Made by a program: the position numbers and the translations under genes. The notes below the pieces were generated by a model. The model saw only the letters and a list, made by a program, of their open reading frames with translations, searched no databases and had not been told where the DNA came from. A DNA stretch of 56,456 nucleotides from Pseudorhizobium pelagicum. GTDB taxonomy: Bacteria; Pseudomonadota; Alphaproteobacteria; Rhizobiales; Rhizobiaceae. Shown here piece by piece: positions 8,147 to 17,009 of the stretch; position 1 is the first letter of the stretch; each line of letters opens with the position of its first letter. The stretch lies in NCBI GenBank assembly GCA_000722615.1, contig JOKI01000013.1:97821-154276 (forward strand), written 5' to 3'.

Positions 8147-9252
8147 TGCTGAACATTCTTCGCGCGGCGGGCCTCGCGGTCCTTTTCGCCACGGCTCCGG
8201 CGTTTGCGCAGGAAGAGACCCTGCGACCGGAGATTCCGGCGGATGCCGAGATCCGCACAGTGATCGCGAAGGCCGTCGATGACTTCATCCGTCCTGGCTA
8301 TCGCGACTTCCACGCGGCAGCCGGGGCACTCGCCGGCGAGATGGATGCGCTCTGCGCCGCCCCCTCACCCGACGCGCTTGCGCAGGCGAAGGCGGCCTTT
8401 GCAGAGGCCGCCTTGAGCTGGGCACGCGTCGAGATCGTCCGTACGGGGCCTGCGATCGAGGACAACCGCTTCGAGCGCATCCTCTTCTACCCCGACCGCA
8501 AGAGCACCGGCCTGAAGCAGGTCCAGGCGCTGCTGGCCAAGCCCGACGACAGCACCACCGCGCCGGGCGGCCTCTCCGGCAAGAGCGTTGCCATGCAGGG
8601 ATTCGGTGCGCTCGAATTCGTGCTGGCCGGGACCGGCTCAGAGGCACTTGCGACGGAAGCCGATGGCTTCCGCTGCCGCTACGGGCGTGCAATCGCACAA
8701 AACATCGAACATATCGCCGGCGAACTCGTGGTACTGTGGGAGGCGCCGGACGGCGTGCAGCAGGCCTGGAAGGAGCCGGGCCCCGGCAATCCGCTGTTTC
8801 GCAACACGCAGGAAGCGATGACGGCGCTTCTCGGCGTCCTCGTCCACGGCGCGGAGATGGTCCGCGACCAGCGGATCGAGACCTTCTACAAGGGCGAAGA
8901 CAGCCAGACCTTTCCCAGGCAGGCGCTCTTCTGGCGCTCGGGCAACACCTGGACGATGGTCGAGGGCAATCTGGAGGGTCTGGGACGGCTCATGCATGTC
9001 TCGGACATGGCGGCACTTCTGTCCGAGGACCAGACATCGATCATCGGCTCGGTGGACTTCGTCCTGAAGTCGATGCTGCGGGTGACCGGCGAGATGAATA
9101 GCGACATCGAGGCTGCCGTTTCGGATGACAGCCAACGCCAGAAGCTCGACTTCCTGCTGGTCAACGGGCGCGACCTGATCGGCCGGCTGAACGATCAGTA
9201 TGGCGGCGCAATCGGACTGACATCCGGTTTCTCCTTCTCCGACGGAGACTGA
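8146..9252 (+). CDS. Second imelysin-family protein with degenerate GxHxxE motif
   Basis: 368 residues with a Sec signal peptide (1-21, ending FAQ). The imelysin fold is recognisable from ALSWARVEIVRTGPAIEDNRFERILFYPD and from the aligned motif G152-F-G154-A-L-E157, where the usual histidine of GxHxxE is replaced by glycine. It therefore keeps the scaffold but not the canonical metal-type residue. Translation is coupled to the upstream DHOR gene by a TGATG overlap, and the next gene starts three bases after its stop. A partner or regulatory role for the intact imelysin upstream is an inference. Confidence 0.88.
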   Translation: MLNILRAAGLAVLFATAPAFAQEETLRPEIPADAEIRTVIAKAVDDFIRPGYRDFHAAAGALAGEMDALCAAPSPDALAQAKAAFAEAALSWARVEIVRTGPAIEDNRFERILFYPDRKSTGLKQVQALLAKPDDSTTAPGGLSGKSVAMQGFGALEFVLAGTGSEALATEADGFRCRYGRAIAQNIEHIAGELVVLWEAPDGVQQAWKEPGPGNPLFRNTQEAMTALLGVLVHGAEMVRDQRIETFYKGEDSQTFPRQALFWRSGNTWTMVEGNLEGLGRLMHVSDMAALLSEDQTSIIGSVDFVLKSMLRVTGEMNSDIEAAVSDDSQRQKLDFLLVNGRDLIGRLNDQYGGAIGLTSGFSFSDGD

Positions 9253-9254
9253 CC

Positions 9255-10340
9255 ATGACCTGGCGAAGCGGCCTCATCGACCGGCGCGGCTTCCTGCGGG
9301 CGGCCGGCGTCGCCTTTGCCGCAACGCTCTCGCCGCGGTCGCTGATGGCACTGGAGCGCGCCGATGCCGTCTACGCCTCCGGCTTTCGTGCCGCCGACGG
9401 GTCCTTCGGCATTGCCACCGTGTCGGAACGCGGCGAGATCGTCGACCGTATGCCCCTCCCCGCGCGTGCCCACGGCATGGCCTACAGCCCCGTCTCCAGG
9501 CGTGCGGTCGCCTTTGCCCGCAGGCCCGGCACCTTCGCCATGGCCTTTCAGCCCAACCGCTCCGGCGACCCGGTGATGATCACCGCGCCGGACGGCAGGC
9601 ATTTCTACGGCCACGGCGCCTTTTCGCCCGACGGTCATTTTCTCTACACCAGCGAGAACGACTTCGACGGCAATCGCGGCATGATCGGCGTCTATGACGC
9701 GAATGATGATTTCGCCCGCATCGGCGAATTCGACGCCCTGGGCATCGGCACCCACGACATGACGGTCTCGGACGACGGCAGGACGCTGGTCGTCGCCAAC
9801 GGGGGGATCGAGACGCATCCGGATTTCGGGCGCACCAAGCTCAACCTCGACCGGATGGAGCCTTCGCTGGTGCTGCTCGACGCCCGCGACGGGCAGCTGA
9901 TCCAGAAACACACGCTGCCCGCCACGCTGCGGCAGCTCTCGACGCGCCATCTGGCGATCGGCGACAAGGGGAAGATCTGGTTTGCGGGTCAGTGGGAGGG
10001 CGCGCGCAATGCTCTGCCGCCGCTCGTCGGACGGGTAAGCCCTGGCGATGACATCGGTTTCGTGTCGCTACCGGAGCGGATCACCGACGGGCTCGCCAAT
10101 TATGTCGGCGCCATCGCCGTGAACCGGCGCGACGGCATCGTCGGGCTGACGTCGCCGAAGGGCGGGCTGGCGGTCAGCCTCGACGCCCGCACCGGCGCCG
10201 TGCTGCGCGAGGAGCGCATCCCTGATGCGGCCGGCGTCGCACCGGCAGGCCACGGCATCGCAGTCTCCTCCTACGACGGCCGCTTCAACCAGACCCGCAG
10301 CGGCGTCGCCTGGGATCAGCACATCATTCGTCTCCAATGA
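9255..10340 (+). CDS. DUF1513 family Tat-exported beta-propeller protein
   Basis: 361 residues. The N-terminus carries a twin-arginine signal (DRRGFLRAAG then a hydrophobic stretch), indicating export in a folded state. The rest has repeated blades with GHGAFSPDGHFLYTSEND, GTHDMTVSDDGRTLVVANGG and LAIGDKGKIWFAGQWEG, characteristic of the DUF1513 (YncE-like propeller) family. It is the last gene of the imelysin/DHOR operon, beginning three bases after the preceding stop. Function is unknown; conserved co-occurrence with imelysins suggests a shared periplasmic iron-related task. Confidence 0.9.
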   Translation: MTWRSGLIDRRGFLRAAGVAFAATLSPRSLMALERADAVYASGFRAADGSFGIATVSERGEIVDRMPLPARAHGMAYSPVSRRAVAFARRPGTFAMAFQPNRSGDPVMITAPDGRHFYGHGAFSPDGHFLYTSENDFDGNRGMIGVYDANDDFARIGEFDALGIGTHDMTVSDDGRTLVVANGGIETHPDFGRTKLNLDRMEPSLVLLDARDGQLIQKHTLPATLRQLSTRHLAIGDKGKIWFAGQWEGARNALPPLVGRVSPGDDIGFVSLPERITDGLANYVGAIAVNRRDGIVGLTSPKGGLAVSLDARTGAVLREERIPDAAGVAPAGHGIAVSSYDGRFNQTRSGVAWDQHIIRLQ

Positions 10341-10373
10341 GGCATTGGCAGATCCGCGGATTACGCTACGTTC

Positions 10374-10832
10374 ATGCTTATGAAAAAGATCCTGACCTAC
10401 GTCCTGTTCATCGTCCTCGTCGTCGGCTTCGGCGCCCTCAGTGGTGTCAGTAACATGCCTGGAGAATGGTATCAGTCGCTCGAACAACCATTCTTCCAGC
10501 CACCATCCTGGGTCTTCGGCCCGGTCTGGACGACGCTCTACGTGCTGATTGCTATTGCGGGCGCACGCACCTGGCTTGAAGCGCCGGCCTCCGGGCGGAT
10601 GCAGGTCTGGTTCGCGCAGATGGTCCTGAACTTCCTCTGGTCGCCCGCCTTCTTCGGTTCCGAGAGCCCGATCCTCGGCCTCCTGGTGATCATCCCGCTG
10701 CTGGTCTCGATCATCGTCTTCGTCCGGCTGAGCTGGAACCGCGACCGCGTCAGCGGCTGGCTCTTTGTGCCCTACATCGCCTGGGTCGGCTTTGCGACGC
10801 TGCTCAACCTCTCGATCGTCGTCCTCAACTGA
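10374..10832 (+). CDS. tspO: TspO/MBR-family membrane protein
   Basis: 152 residues forming five predicted transmembrane helices, the normal TspO length. Aromatic-rich signatures WYQSLEQPFFQPPSWVFGPVWTTLY (about 27-51), WFAQMVLNFLWSPAFF and the C-terminal PYIAWVGFATLLNLSIVVLN are diagnostic. TspO proteins bind tetrapyrroles and affect porphyrin and stress responses in alphaproteobacteria. An in-frame ATG two codons later could also be the start; neither has a strong ribosome-binding site. It lies 34 bases after the DUF1513 gene and may read through from it. Confidence 0.93.
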   Translation: MLMKKILTYVLFIVLVVGFGALSGVSNMPGEWYQSLEQPFFQPPSWVFGPVWTTLYVLIAIAGARTWLEAPASGRMQVWFAQMVLNFLWSPAFFGSESPILGLLVIIPLLVSIIVFVRLSWNRDRVSGWLFVPYIAWVGFATLLNLSIVVLN

Positions 10833-10901
10833 TATCGGCTGCTGCAGCGCTTGCCGAACCGGCCCCGTCATGCCAGTTTCGCGGCCGCGAAGGGACCGAG
10901 C

Positions 10902-11351
10902 ATGACCACGACAGACGACAGCGATTTCCGGGCACGGATCCGGCAGAGCTTTGACCGCCAGGGCGCAATGGCGACCATCGGCGCGGAACTGACGCGCATC
11001 GAGCCGGCCATGGTGGAGATCGAGCTGCCCTTCGACCCGAAGCTGACCCAGCAGCACGGTCTGCTGCATGCCGGCGTGATTTCGACGGCCCTTGAGACCG
11101 CCGGCACCTACGCCGCCTATACGACGGTCGCCGCCGACGTCTCGCTGCTGACGATCGAGTTCAAGGTCAACCTGATGTCGCCCGGCCGCGGCGAACGCTT
11201 CCTGTTTCGCGGCGAGATCACCAAGCCGGGCTCGACCATCATCGTCGCCGACGGCCGCGCCTATGCCATCAGCGACGGCCCGGCCAAGCTGATCGCCTCG
11301 ATGACGGCCACCATGATGGTCATTCGCGGGCGGGAGGATATCGTCGGATGA
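10902..11351 (+). CDS. PaaI-type hotdog-fold thioesterase
   Basis: 149 residues from the ATG at 10902, which has AGGGA upstream; an earlier in-frame ATG would add 17 residues that do not fit the family. Hotdog signatures include the substrate-region QQHGLLHAGVISTALETAGTYAA (about 47-69) and TIEFKVNLMSPGRGERFLFRGEI. PaaI-like thioesterases hydrolyse acyl- or aryl-CoA esters; the particular acyl group cannot be told here. Its stop overlaps the next start by four bases, so it is coupled to the nucleosidase gene. Confidence 0.88.
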   Translation: MTTTDDSDFRARIRQSFDRQGAMATIGAELTRIEPAMVEIELPFDPKLTQQHGLLHAGVISTALETAGTYAAYTTVAADVSLLTIEFKVNLMSPGRGERFLFRGEITKPGSTIIVADGRAYAISDGPAKLIASMTATMMVIRGREDIVG

Positions 11352-11986
11352 ATGTCGAACTGAAACAGGCCGGTGAAAAAACGGTGCTCTTCGTCATGGC
11401 AGTCGATGCCGAATATGGCGAACATCTCAAGAGCCGGATCACGCCGCTGATGACGGGCGTCGGGCCCGTGGAGGCGGCGGTGGTCCTGACCCATGCGCTG
11501 ACAGGGCTCCAGACTTCCGGCAAACTTCCGGATCTCGTGGTCTCGCTCGGCTCCGCCGGCTCCCGCATGCTCGAGCAGACGGAGATCTATCAGGTCTCCT
11601 CCATCGCCTATCGCGACATGGATGCCTCGCCGCTCGGGTTTGAAAAGGGCCGCACGCCGTTCCTGGACCACCCTGCGGTGATCACGCTGCCGCATCGCGT
11701 TCCGGACATTCCGGCCGCCTCGCTGTCCACCGGCGGCAACATCGTCTCGGGCGCCGCCTACGATCTCGTCGATGCCGAGATGGTCGACATGGAGACCTAT
11801 GCCGTGCTGCGCAGCTGCCACCTCTTCGACCTTCCCCTGATTGGCCTGCGCGGGATCTCCGATGGCAAGGACGAGCTGAAGCATGTCGACAACTGGACGG
11901 AATATCTGCACGTCATCGACGCAAAGCTTGCCGATGCGGTCGACCGTCTGCTGGCGGCGCTGGAAAGCGGCGGATTGGCCGTCTGA
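11348..11986 (+). CDS. mtnN: 5'-methylthioadenosine/S-adenosylhomocysteine nucleosidase-type protein
   Basis: 212 residues, slightly short for the family. The N-terminus MAVDAEYGEHL matches the MTAN start; MTGVGPVEAAVVLTHAL, VSLGSAGS and the active-site segment AEMVDMETYAVLRSC (catalytic-region ME) are visible, and GLRGISDGKDE carries the catalytic Asp position. The enzyme cleaves the glycosidic bond of MTA/SAH for methionine salvage. The start codon overlaps the thioesterase stop (ATGA). It precedes guaA by 40 bases, giving a possible purine-related cluster. Confidence 0.88.
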   Translation: MNVELKQAGEKTVLFVMAVDAEYGEHLKSRITPLMTGVGPVEAAVVLTHALTGLQTSGKLPDLVVSLGSAGSRMLEQTEIYQVSSIAYRDMDASPLGFEKGRTPFLDHPAVITLPHRVPDIPAASLSTGGNIVSGAAYDLVDAEMVDMETYAVLRSCHLFDLPLIGLRGISDGKDELKHVDNWTEYLHVIDAKLADAVDRLLAALESGGLAV

Positions 11987-12026
11987 CGCAGTTGCACAAA
12001 GGCCAAGTTTTCACTAAAGGCTCGAC

Positions 12027-13604
12027 ATGACCCAGATAGCCCATCCCGACAGCATCCTCATCATCGATTTCGGCAGCCAGGTAACGCAGCTGATTGCGCG
12101 CCGCGTGCGCGAGGCCGGCGTCTACTGCGAGATCCATCCGTTCCAGAACGCGGCGGAAGCCTTCGAGAAGATGCAGCCGAAAGGCGTAATCTTTTCCGGC
12201 GGACCGGCTTCTGTGACGACGGAAGGAAGCCCGAGGGCGCCGCAGGCAGTCTTCGATTCCGGCGTTCCGGTGCTCGGCATCTGCTACGGACAGCAGACGC
12301 TGGCCACGCAGCTCGGCGGTGTCGTCGAGGGCGGGCATGCGGCCGAGTTCGGTCGCGCCGACGTCGAGATCAAGAAGGCGAGCCCGCTGTTTGACGGTTT
12401 CTGGGCAGTCGGTGAACGCTATCCGGTGTGGATGAGCCACGGCGATCGCGTCACCCAGCTTCCGGAAGGTTTCGAGGTCGTCGCCACCTCGGAAAATGCC
12501 CCCTTCGCCATCGCCGTCAACGAAGGCCGTCGCTATTACACGACGATGTTCCACCCGGAAGTGATGCACACGCCCGACGGCGCCAAGCTGCTCTCCAACT
12601 TCGTGCACAAGATCGTCGGCCTGAAGTCCGACTGGACGATGGCCGCCTATCGCGCCGAGATGATCCGCAAGATCAAGGAACAGGTGGGCTCCGAGCGGGT
12701 GATCTGCGGCCTTTCCGGCGGCGTCGATTCCTCGGTCGCGGCCGTCCTCATCCATGAAGCGATCGGCGACCAGCTGACCTGCATCTATGTCGACCACGGC
12801 CTGATGCGCCAGGGCGAGACCGAACAGGTCGTCGGCATGTTCCGCGACGCCTACAACATTCCGCTTGTCCACGTGGATGCTTCCGACCTGTTCCTCACGC
12901 AACTCGCCGGCGTCAGTGATCCGGAGGTCAAGCGCAAGACGATCGGCCGGCTGTTCATCGAGGTCTTCGAGGCGGAAGCCGCCAAGATCGCATCCGACGG
13001 CAAGGGCTCGCCGGCCTTCCTGGCTCAAGGCACGCTCTATCCGGACGTCATCGAAAGCGTCTCCTTCTCCGGTGGCCCGTCGGTGACCATTAAGAGCCAC
13101 CACAACGTCGGCGGTCTGCCCGAGCGCATGAACATGCAGCTCGTGGAGCCCCTGCGCGAACTCTTCAAGGACGAGGTCCGCGCTCTTGGCCGCGAGCTCG
13201 GCCTGCCGGAAAGCTTCATCGGCCGCCACCCCTTCCCGGGACCCGGCCTTGCCATCCGCTGCCCGGGCGTTGTCACCCGCGAGAAGCTCGACATCCTGCG
13301 CAAGGCGGATGCGATCTATCTCGACGAGATCCGCAAGGCCGGCCTCTACGACACCATCTGGCAGGCCTTTGCCGTGCTCCTGCCGGTGCAGACCGTCGGT
13401 GTCATGGGAGACTACCGCACCTACGATTTCGTCTGCGCGCTCCGCGCCGTCACCTCGGTCGACGGCATGACGGCCGACTTCTATCCCTACGACATGAACT
13501 TCCTCGGCCGCGCCGCCACCCGCATCATCAACGAAGTGCGCGGCATCAACCGGGTCGTCTACGACGTGACGTCGAAGCCGCCCGGCACGATCGAGTGGGA
13601 GTGA
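12027..13604 (+). CDS. guaA: GMP synthase (glutamine-hydrolysing)
   Basis: 525 residues, full length. The class I amidotransferase domain has the nucleophile C86 in GICYGQQT and the H176/E178 pair in FHPEV. The ATP-pyrophosphatase P-loop SGGVDSS begins at S230, and the C-terminal dimerisation domain ends [20 protein letters not shown], the canonical GuaA terminus. It converts XMP to GMP. No anomaly is visible. It converges on the DUF1398/MarR pair 33 bases downstream. Confidence 0.98.
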   Translation: MTQIAHPDSILIIDFGSQVTQLIARRVREAGVYCEIHPFQNAAEAFEKMQPKGVIFSGGPASVTTEGSPRAPQAVFDSGVPVLGICYGQQTLATQLGGVVEGGHAAEFGRADVEIKKASPLFDGFWAVGERYPVWMSHGDRVTQLPEGFEVVATSENAPFAIAVNEGRRYYTTMFHPEVMHTPDGAKLLSNFVHKIVGLKSDWTMAAYRAEMIRKIKEQVGSERVICGLSGGVDSSVAAVLIHEAIGDQLTCIYVDHGLMRQGETEQVVGMFRDAYNIPLVHVDASDLFLTQLAGVSDPEVKRKTIGRLFIEVFEAEAAKIASDGKGSPAFLAQGTLYPDVIESVSFSGGPSVTIKSHHNVGGLPERMNMQLVEPLRELFKDEVRALGRELGLPESFIGRHPFPGPGLAIRCPGVVTREKLDILRKADAIYLDEIRKAGLYDTIWQAFAVLLPVQTVGVMGDYRTYDFVCALRAVTSVDGMTADFYPYDMNFLGRAATRIINEVRGINRVVYDVTSKPPGTIEWE

Positions 13605-13637
13605 CGGGGGCGTGAACCTGCCGCATCTTCGTGACGA

Positions 13638-14039
13638 TCACCGCGGAAACAGTTCCACATGGGTTTCGGCGGTTCGCCCGTAGTAGACCACGCGGCGCCC
13701 GATGAATGAGACGAGGTAACCGGCGCAGCCGGCTGCCTTGACCCTTTCGCAGAAGGCGACATAGCTGTAGTCGGGACCGTTGGCCTGCGCCCAATGCACC
13801 AGCGCTTCCACTGCGGCACCGTCGAACGCAGCTGCCACTGGTGCGGGAGACTGAGGCAAGGCCAGTGCGATATTGTCGCCGTCCGGCAGATAATAGGTCT
13901 GGCTGTTGCGGCGATAGTCGACCGAATAGCCTTCGAAGCCTCCGGCCTGCAGCCTGCCGATGATTTGCGGGAAGCTCAGGCTCCCGTCATGCGCGGCATC
14001 AAGGCAAGCTTTGGCAATGGCAGTGCGTTCCGCGTCCAT
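13638..14039 (-). CDS. DUF1398 family protein
   Basis: 133 residues with a good ribosome-binding site (AAAGGGA) before the ATG at 14039. SLSFPQIIGRLQAGGFEGYSVDYRRNSQTYYLPDG near the N-terminus is the signature of DUF1398 (YbcV-like proteins, sometimes labelled phage envelope protein without real evidence). The C-terminus ends in a Tyr/Val-rich segment GYLVSFIGRRVVYYGRTAE. It is 46 bases downstream of the MarR gene on the same strand, so it is probably the regulated gene of a two-gene operon. Biochemical role unknown; some DUF1398 members are induced by stress. Confidence 0.82.
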   Translation of the reverse strand: MDAERTAIAKACLDAAHDGSLSFPQIIGRLQAGGFEGYSVDYRRNSQTYYLPDGDNIALALPQSPAPVAAAFDGAAVEALVHWAQANGPDYSYVAFCERVKAAGCAGYLVSFIGRRVVYYGRTAETHVELFPR

Positions 14040-14085
14040 GCGCAGTCCCTTTCTTCAACGATGATTTGATCGGCGGGTTGAGCGT

Positions 14086-14529
14086 TCAGTCGACGGGCAT
14101 GGTCGTCAGCCCGTGCGTCTTGATCAGTCCGTGCAGCAGATCCCGAAGCTGCTTGTGCTCCTCACCGCTCAGCACGGTGAAGAAAGCCGCGTCGTTCTGG
14201 TCGGCAAGAGCGGCAAGGATCGGTACCCTCTGAGCGCCCGCTGGCGAAAGCGACAGGCTTTGGCCCCTGTTGCTTCCGGTGCGCGCGATCAGCCCCTTGT
14301 CGAGCAACCGGTCGGCGAGCTTACTGATCGCGCCCTTGGTCATTCCCATCTTTCGGACCAGATCCGAAGGGGTGGTGGCATCGCTGCCGTATAGCGAACG
14401 CAACATCGCCCATTCGGCCACAGTCACGCCCTCTCCTTCGACATCACGCGCGAACTTCTGCGATACGGCATTGGAGACCATCCGCAGGAGATACCCCGTA
14501 TGTGCGGTCAGATCAGGAATATCGGACAT
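14086..14529 (-). CDS. MarR-family transcriptional regulator
   Basis: 147 residues with a winged helix-turn-helix: recognition region TTPSDLVRKMGMTKGAISKLADRLLDKGLI (about 52-81) and wing RTGSNRGQSLSLSPAG. MarR proteins are dimeric repressors released by small ligands, often phenolics or oxidants. The ATG at 14529 has GGAG five bases upstream. The regulator is directly preceded by a perfect 16-bp inverted repeat over its promoter, so autorepression together with the downstream DUF1398 gene is the natural reading. Confidence 0.93.
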   Translation of the reverse strand: MSDIPDLTAHTGYLLRMVSNAVSQKFARDVEGEGVTVAEWAMLRSLYGSDATTPSDLVRKMGMTKGAISKLADRLLDKGLIARTGSNRGQSLSLSPAGAQRVPILAALADQNDAAFFTVLSGEEHKQLRDLLHGLIKTHGLTTMPVD

Positions 14530-14541
14530 CAGCGCTCCGTG

Positions 14542-14585
14542 AGGTTGACTAGGAAACTACCATTTCCAGGTTTCCTAGTCAACCT
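14542..14585 (-). promoter_or_regulatory. MarR promoter/operator: perfect 16-bp inverted repeat over -35 and -10
   Basis: AGGTTGACTAGGAAAC (14542-14557) is repeated exactly in reverse complement at 14570-14585, with a 12-base spacer. On the minus strand the distal arm supplies TTGACT (14582-14577) and the proximal arm TAGTTT (14559-14554) with 17 bases between, so the repeat arms contain the -35 and -10 of the marR promoter. Occupation by the dimeric regulator would block the polymerase. Because the site is symmetric a plus-strand promoter is also conceivable, but no gene starts there. Confidence 0.75.
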
Positions 14586-14694
14586 TATAGAACAACGGAA
14601 CCTGGCGTGCGCCCTCGGAGACGTAACGGCACGCTCTGGCAAGCCACTTCAATGGGAGAGAGAAGCTGACCCGCGAACCGTGTCCTCAAAACCG

Positions 14695-16137
14695 CTAGAC
14701 CCGGATCGCCAGTCGCAGCCCGCCCCAGTGGCGGCCGTTGACGGTGATCGGGGCCGAGATGTCCTTCATCAGCACGAACTGACCGCCGCCCATGTCGCGG
14801 CGGTAGGTCTGCAACAGGAAGGGCTGCGTGTTGCGGCCGGCGGCAAGCCCTACCCGATCGTTGAAGATGCGGCGGTTGCGGCAGTTGGCGGTGTTCCAAT
14901 CGACATCGCCCGGCCGCTGCGGCTGCGAAAACTTGCGGTTATGGGTCGGCAGGTAGCCGTTGTCGTCGACGGCGGCGCAGAAGGCGATGCGCTCGTCGCC
15001 GGCAGCCACCTGTTCCTGGATCTGCGGCAGGACGGCGTCGGTGAACTCCGTGAACCGTGTCAGGTACTGCACCGGATCGGTGCCTTTGATCGGCCGGTAC
15101 TGGCGGTCGAAAAGCGTGCCCATATCCACGCGGCCGGACTGAACCGCTGCCCCAAAGACGGATGACACTTCGGCAGCAATTGCCATTGCGGAGCGGATAT
15201 AGGGCGTGTCGGGCGTTTCCGTGCCGGCGCTTGCAGTTGCCTGGATGATGCGCTCGGAGATCGCGACAACCTCACCCACACGGGCAGAGGTGTCCTGGAG
15301 CTTGTCGTTGGACTTGAGGATCGCGCTGGCGGCTATGGCGATCGAGCCGGCGAACTCGCTGCACTGGCGGTCGACCACTTCGGTGGTGGAGGCGAGCGAG
15401 GATGCGCCGTCGAGGATCTGCGCCATGACGTCCTCGACGCCCTTGAACGAGCCCTGCACATTGCGGGCGGTGGTCTTCACGCCCTCTGCGGAAATGCGGG
15501 CACCCTCGCCTGCCGCGACCAGGCTGTCGATGCGTGCGCCGAGCTGCTCGAGCGTCGCCTGGATGGAGCTCGTGGTCTGGGAGGTCTGCAGCGACAGGGC
15601 GCGAACTTCGGCGGCAACGACGGCGAAGCCTTTGCCGGCCTCGCCGGCGCGGGCCGCTTCGATCGCGGCGTTGAGCGCGAGAAGGTTGGTCTGGCGTGCT
15701 ATGGTTCCGATCGCCTCCGCGAGCCGGCTGACGTCCGCGAGCGCCGAGGAAAACGACTTGATCTCATCGCCGATTTCCTGCGAGGCGGTGACCATGTGAT
15801 CGATGGCGGCAACGGAGCCGTTCAGCTGCTGCGCCTGCTCGCCCAGGACCTGACGAGCGCTCGCGGCGAGCTTGTCCGTCTCGCCGAGGGATCGCGCGAT
15901 CTGGCCGTTGGCCTCGGCGATCGCTTCCGCGGACTGGGTGAGGCGCGAAAGCAGCGCCGCGTGCTCGGAAGACTGGCTTGCCGTATCCTGGATGGTGCCG
16001 GCGATATCGACGAGATGCAGGCCCAGGTCGGACGCCTCGAGAGCGAGCTTTCCGACAGCAGCCTGCAGCGCCTGCGGATCTGCCGCCGGGACCTCCGGCT
16101 GCATGTCATCTTGCAGAATTTGAGCAGCAACGACCAC
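14695..16137 (-). CDS. Soluble methyl-accepting chemotaxis protein with C-terminal sensory region
   Basis: 480 residues starting at a GTG (16137), chosen because GGGAGG lies six bases upstream. There is no signal peptide or transmembrane segment. Residues 1-130 are coiled-coil; the chemoreceptor hairpin tip is at about 145-190 ([36 protein letters not shown]), so the signalling domain is N-terminal. The C-terminal 170 residues (DTPYIRSAM... to HWGGLRLAI) form a globular region with conserved Cys, Trp and Asn-rich [13 protein letters not shown], likely a Cache-like sensor. It should be a cytosolic receptor feeding CheA. Ligand unknown. Confidence 0.88.
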   Translation of the reverse strand: MVVAAQILQDDMQPEVPAADPQALQAAVGKLALEASDLGLHLVDIAGTIQDTASQSSEHAALLSRLTQSAEAIAEANGQIARSLGETDKLAASARQVLGEQAQQLNGSVAAIDHMVTASQEIGDEIKSFSSALADVSRLAEAIGTIARQTNLLALNAAIEAARAGEAGKGFAVVAAEVRALSLQTSQTTSSIQATLEQLGARIDSLVAAGEGARISAEGVKTTARNVQGSFKGVEDVMAQILDGASSLASTTEVVDRQCSEFAGSIAIAASAILKSNDKLQDTSARVGEVVAISERIIQATASAGTETPDTPYIRSAMAIAAEVSSVFGAAVQSGRVDMGTLFDRQYRPIKGTDPVQYLTRFTEFTDAVLPQIQEQVAAGDERIAFCAAVDDNGYLPTHNRKFSQPQRPGDVDWNTANCRNRRIFNDRVGLAAGRNTQPFLLQTYRRDMGGGQFVLMKDISAPITVNGRHWGGLRLAIRV

Positions 16138-16195
16138 GGAATACCTCCCAGTATCGGGAGATGATGTCGCAACAGCGTTAACAATCGATGTAGAT

Positions 16196-16210
16196 GCTCA
16201 AATCTTGAGC
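16196..16210. other. Small palindrome between chemoreceptor and small-protein gene
   Basis: GCTCAA-ATC-TTGAGC, a 6-bp perfect inverted repeat with a three-base loop, lies 12 bases beyond the stop of the small minus-strand gene and upstream of the chemoreceptor. It could be a weak terminator or an operator; it has no T-tract. Confidence 0.3.
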
Positions 16211-16222
16211 GACGTCAGAGGA

Positions 16223-16393
16223 TCACATGGCGATCTTGTCGAATGCCTTCGGATCGATGCCGAGGACGTCAAGGTCACGCTTGGCCGGCTGGCGATGGTT
16301 TTCCACGGCGTTCGATGCGTGGACGGCGGCACCGAATGCGGCGAATGCGCGGCCGATAAAGCTGCCGGAGATGCGGGTGCGGTGGGCGGACAT
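16223..16393 (-). CDS. Small conserved-type hypothetical protein (56 aa)
   Basis: From the ATG at 16393, with AAAGGAG placed correctly upstream, the product is 56 residues: a basic N-terminus (MSAHRTRISGSF), an Ala-rich amphipathic helix and a C-terminus RDLDVLGIDPKAFDKIAM. The ending recalls the small DUF1127-like proteins of Rhizobiales (short, basic, with a conserved LGI motif), which act as RNA-linked or stress regulators in some species, but I cannot claim membership. An upstream in-frame ATG would add 17 residues without its own ribosome-binding site. Confidence 0.6.
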   Translation of the reverse strand: MSAHRTRISGSFIGRAFAAFGAAVHASNAVENHRQPAKRDLDVLGIDPKAFDKIAM

Positions 16394-16564
16394 GATGTGC
16401 TCCTTTGTTGTGCATAATGTGGGGCCGCATGTCTGATGGCGCAACGTCTATCCTAGCACGGGAGCCATGCCCCATAAGCATGCCCTGATATGATCCAGAT
16501 CAACACTTGCAGAGCCGGCAGGGTGCTTGATATCCGTTCCTCCGAACGGGGGGGGATACTGACG

Positions 16565-16912
16565 ATGCAAGCGACGATCTACGGCATCAAGGCCTGCGAC
16601 ACGATGAAGAAGGCGCGGGCCTGGCTCGACGGCCAGGGCATTGCCTACCATTTCCACGATTACAAGACCGATGGCATCGACCGCGTCCGCCTGGAGCAAT
16701 GGGTGGACGCCGCCGGCTGGGAGACCGTCCTCAATCGCGCCGGCACCACCTTCCGCAAGCTCGACGAGGCCGCCAAGGCCGACATCGACCGCAACCGGGC
16801 CGTCGCGCTGATGCTGGAACAGCCCTCGATGATCAAGCGCCCGGTGCTGGAGGCCGATGGCCGGGTCATCGTCGGGTTCAAGCCGGAGATCTACGCCGCT
16901 CACTTTTCCTGA
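16565..16912 (+). CDS. ArsC/Spx/YffB-family thioredoxin-fold protein
   Basis: 115 residues from the ATG at 16565; the run of G residues at 16549-16556 can serve as ribosome-binding site and an earlier in-frame ATG is less fitting. TIYGIKACDTMKKARAWL carries a single N-terminal cysteine (C-x3 form without a second redox Cys), and the C-terminal MIKRPVLEADGRVIVGFKPE is the family cis-Pro region. This is the YffB/Spx-like branch of arsenate reductase-fold proteins, often glutathione-dependent with unknown substrate; it is probably not a true arsenate reductase. Confidence 0.85.
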   Translation: MQATIYGIKACDTMKKARAWLDGQGIAYHFHDYKTDGIDRVRLEQWVDAAGWETVLNRAGTTFRKLDEAAKADIDRNRAVALMLEQPSMIKRPVLEADGRVIVGFKPEIYAAHFS

Positions 16913-17009
16913 CCATGCCCGCGGCGATCACCGCTGGCTTGCCCAACTTCAAACATGAGCTGAAGCGTATTATGTCTCACCCACCTTCAGCAGACAGGAC
17001 AGCGAACCG

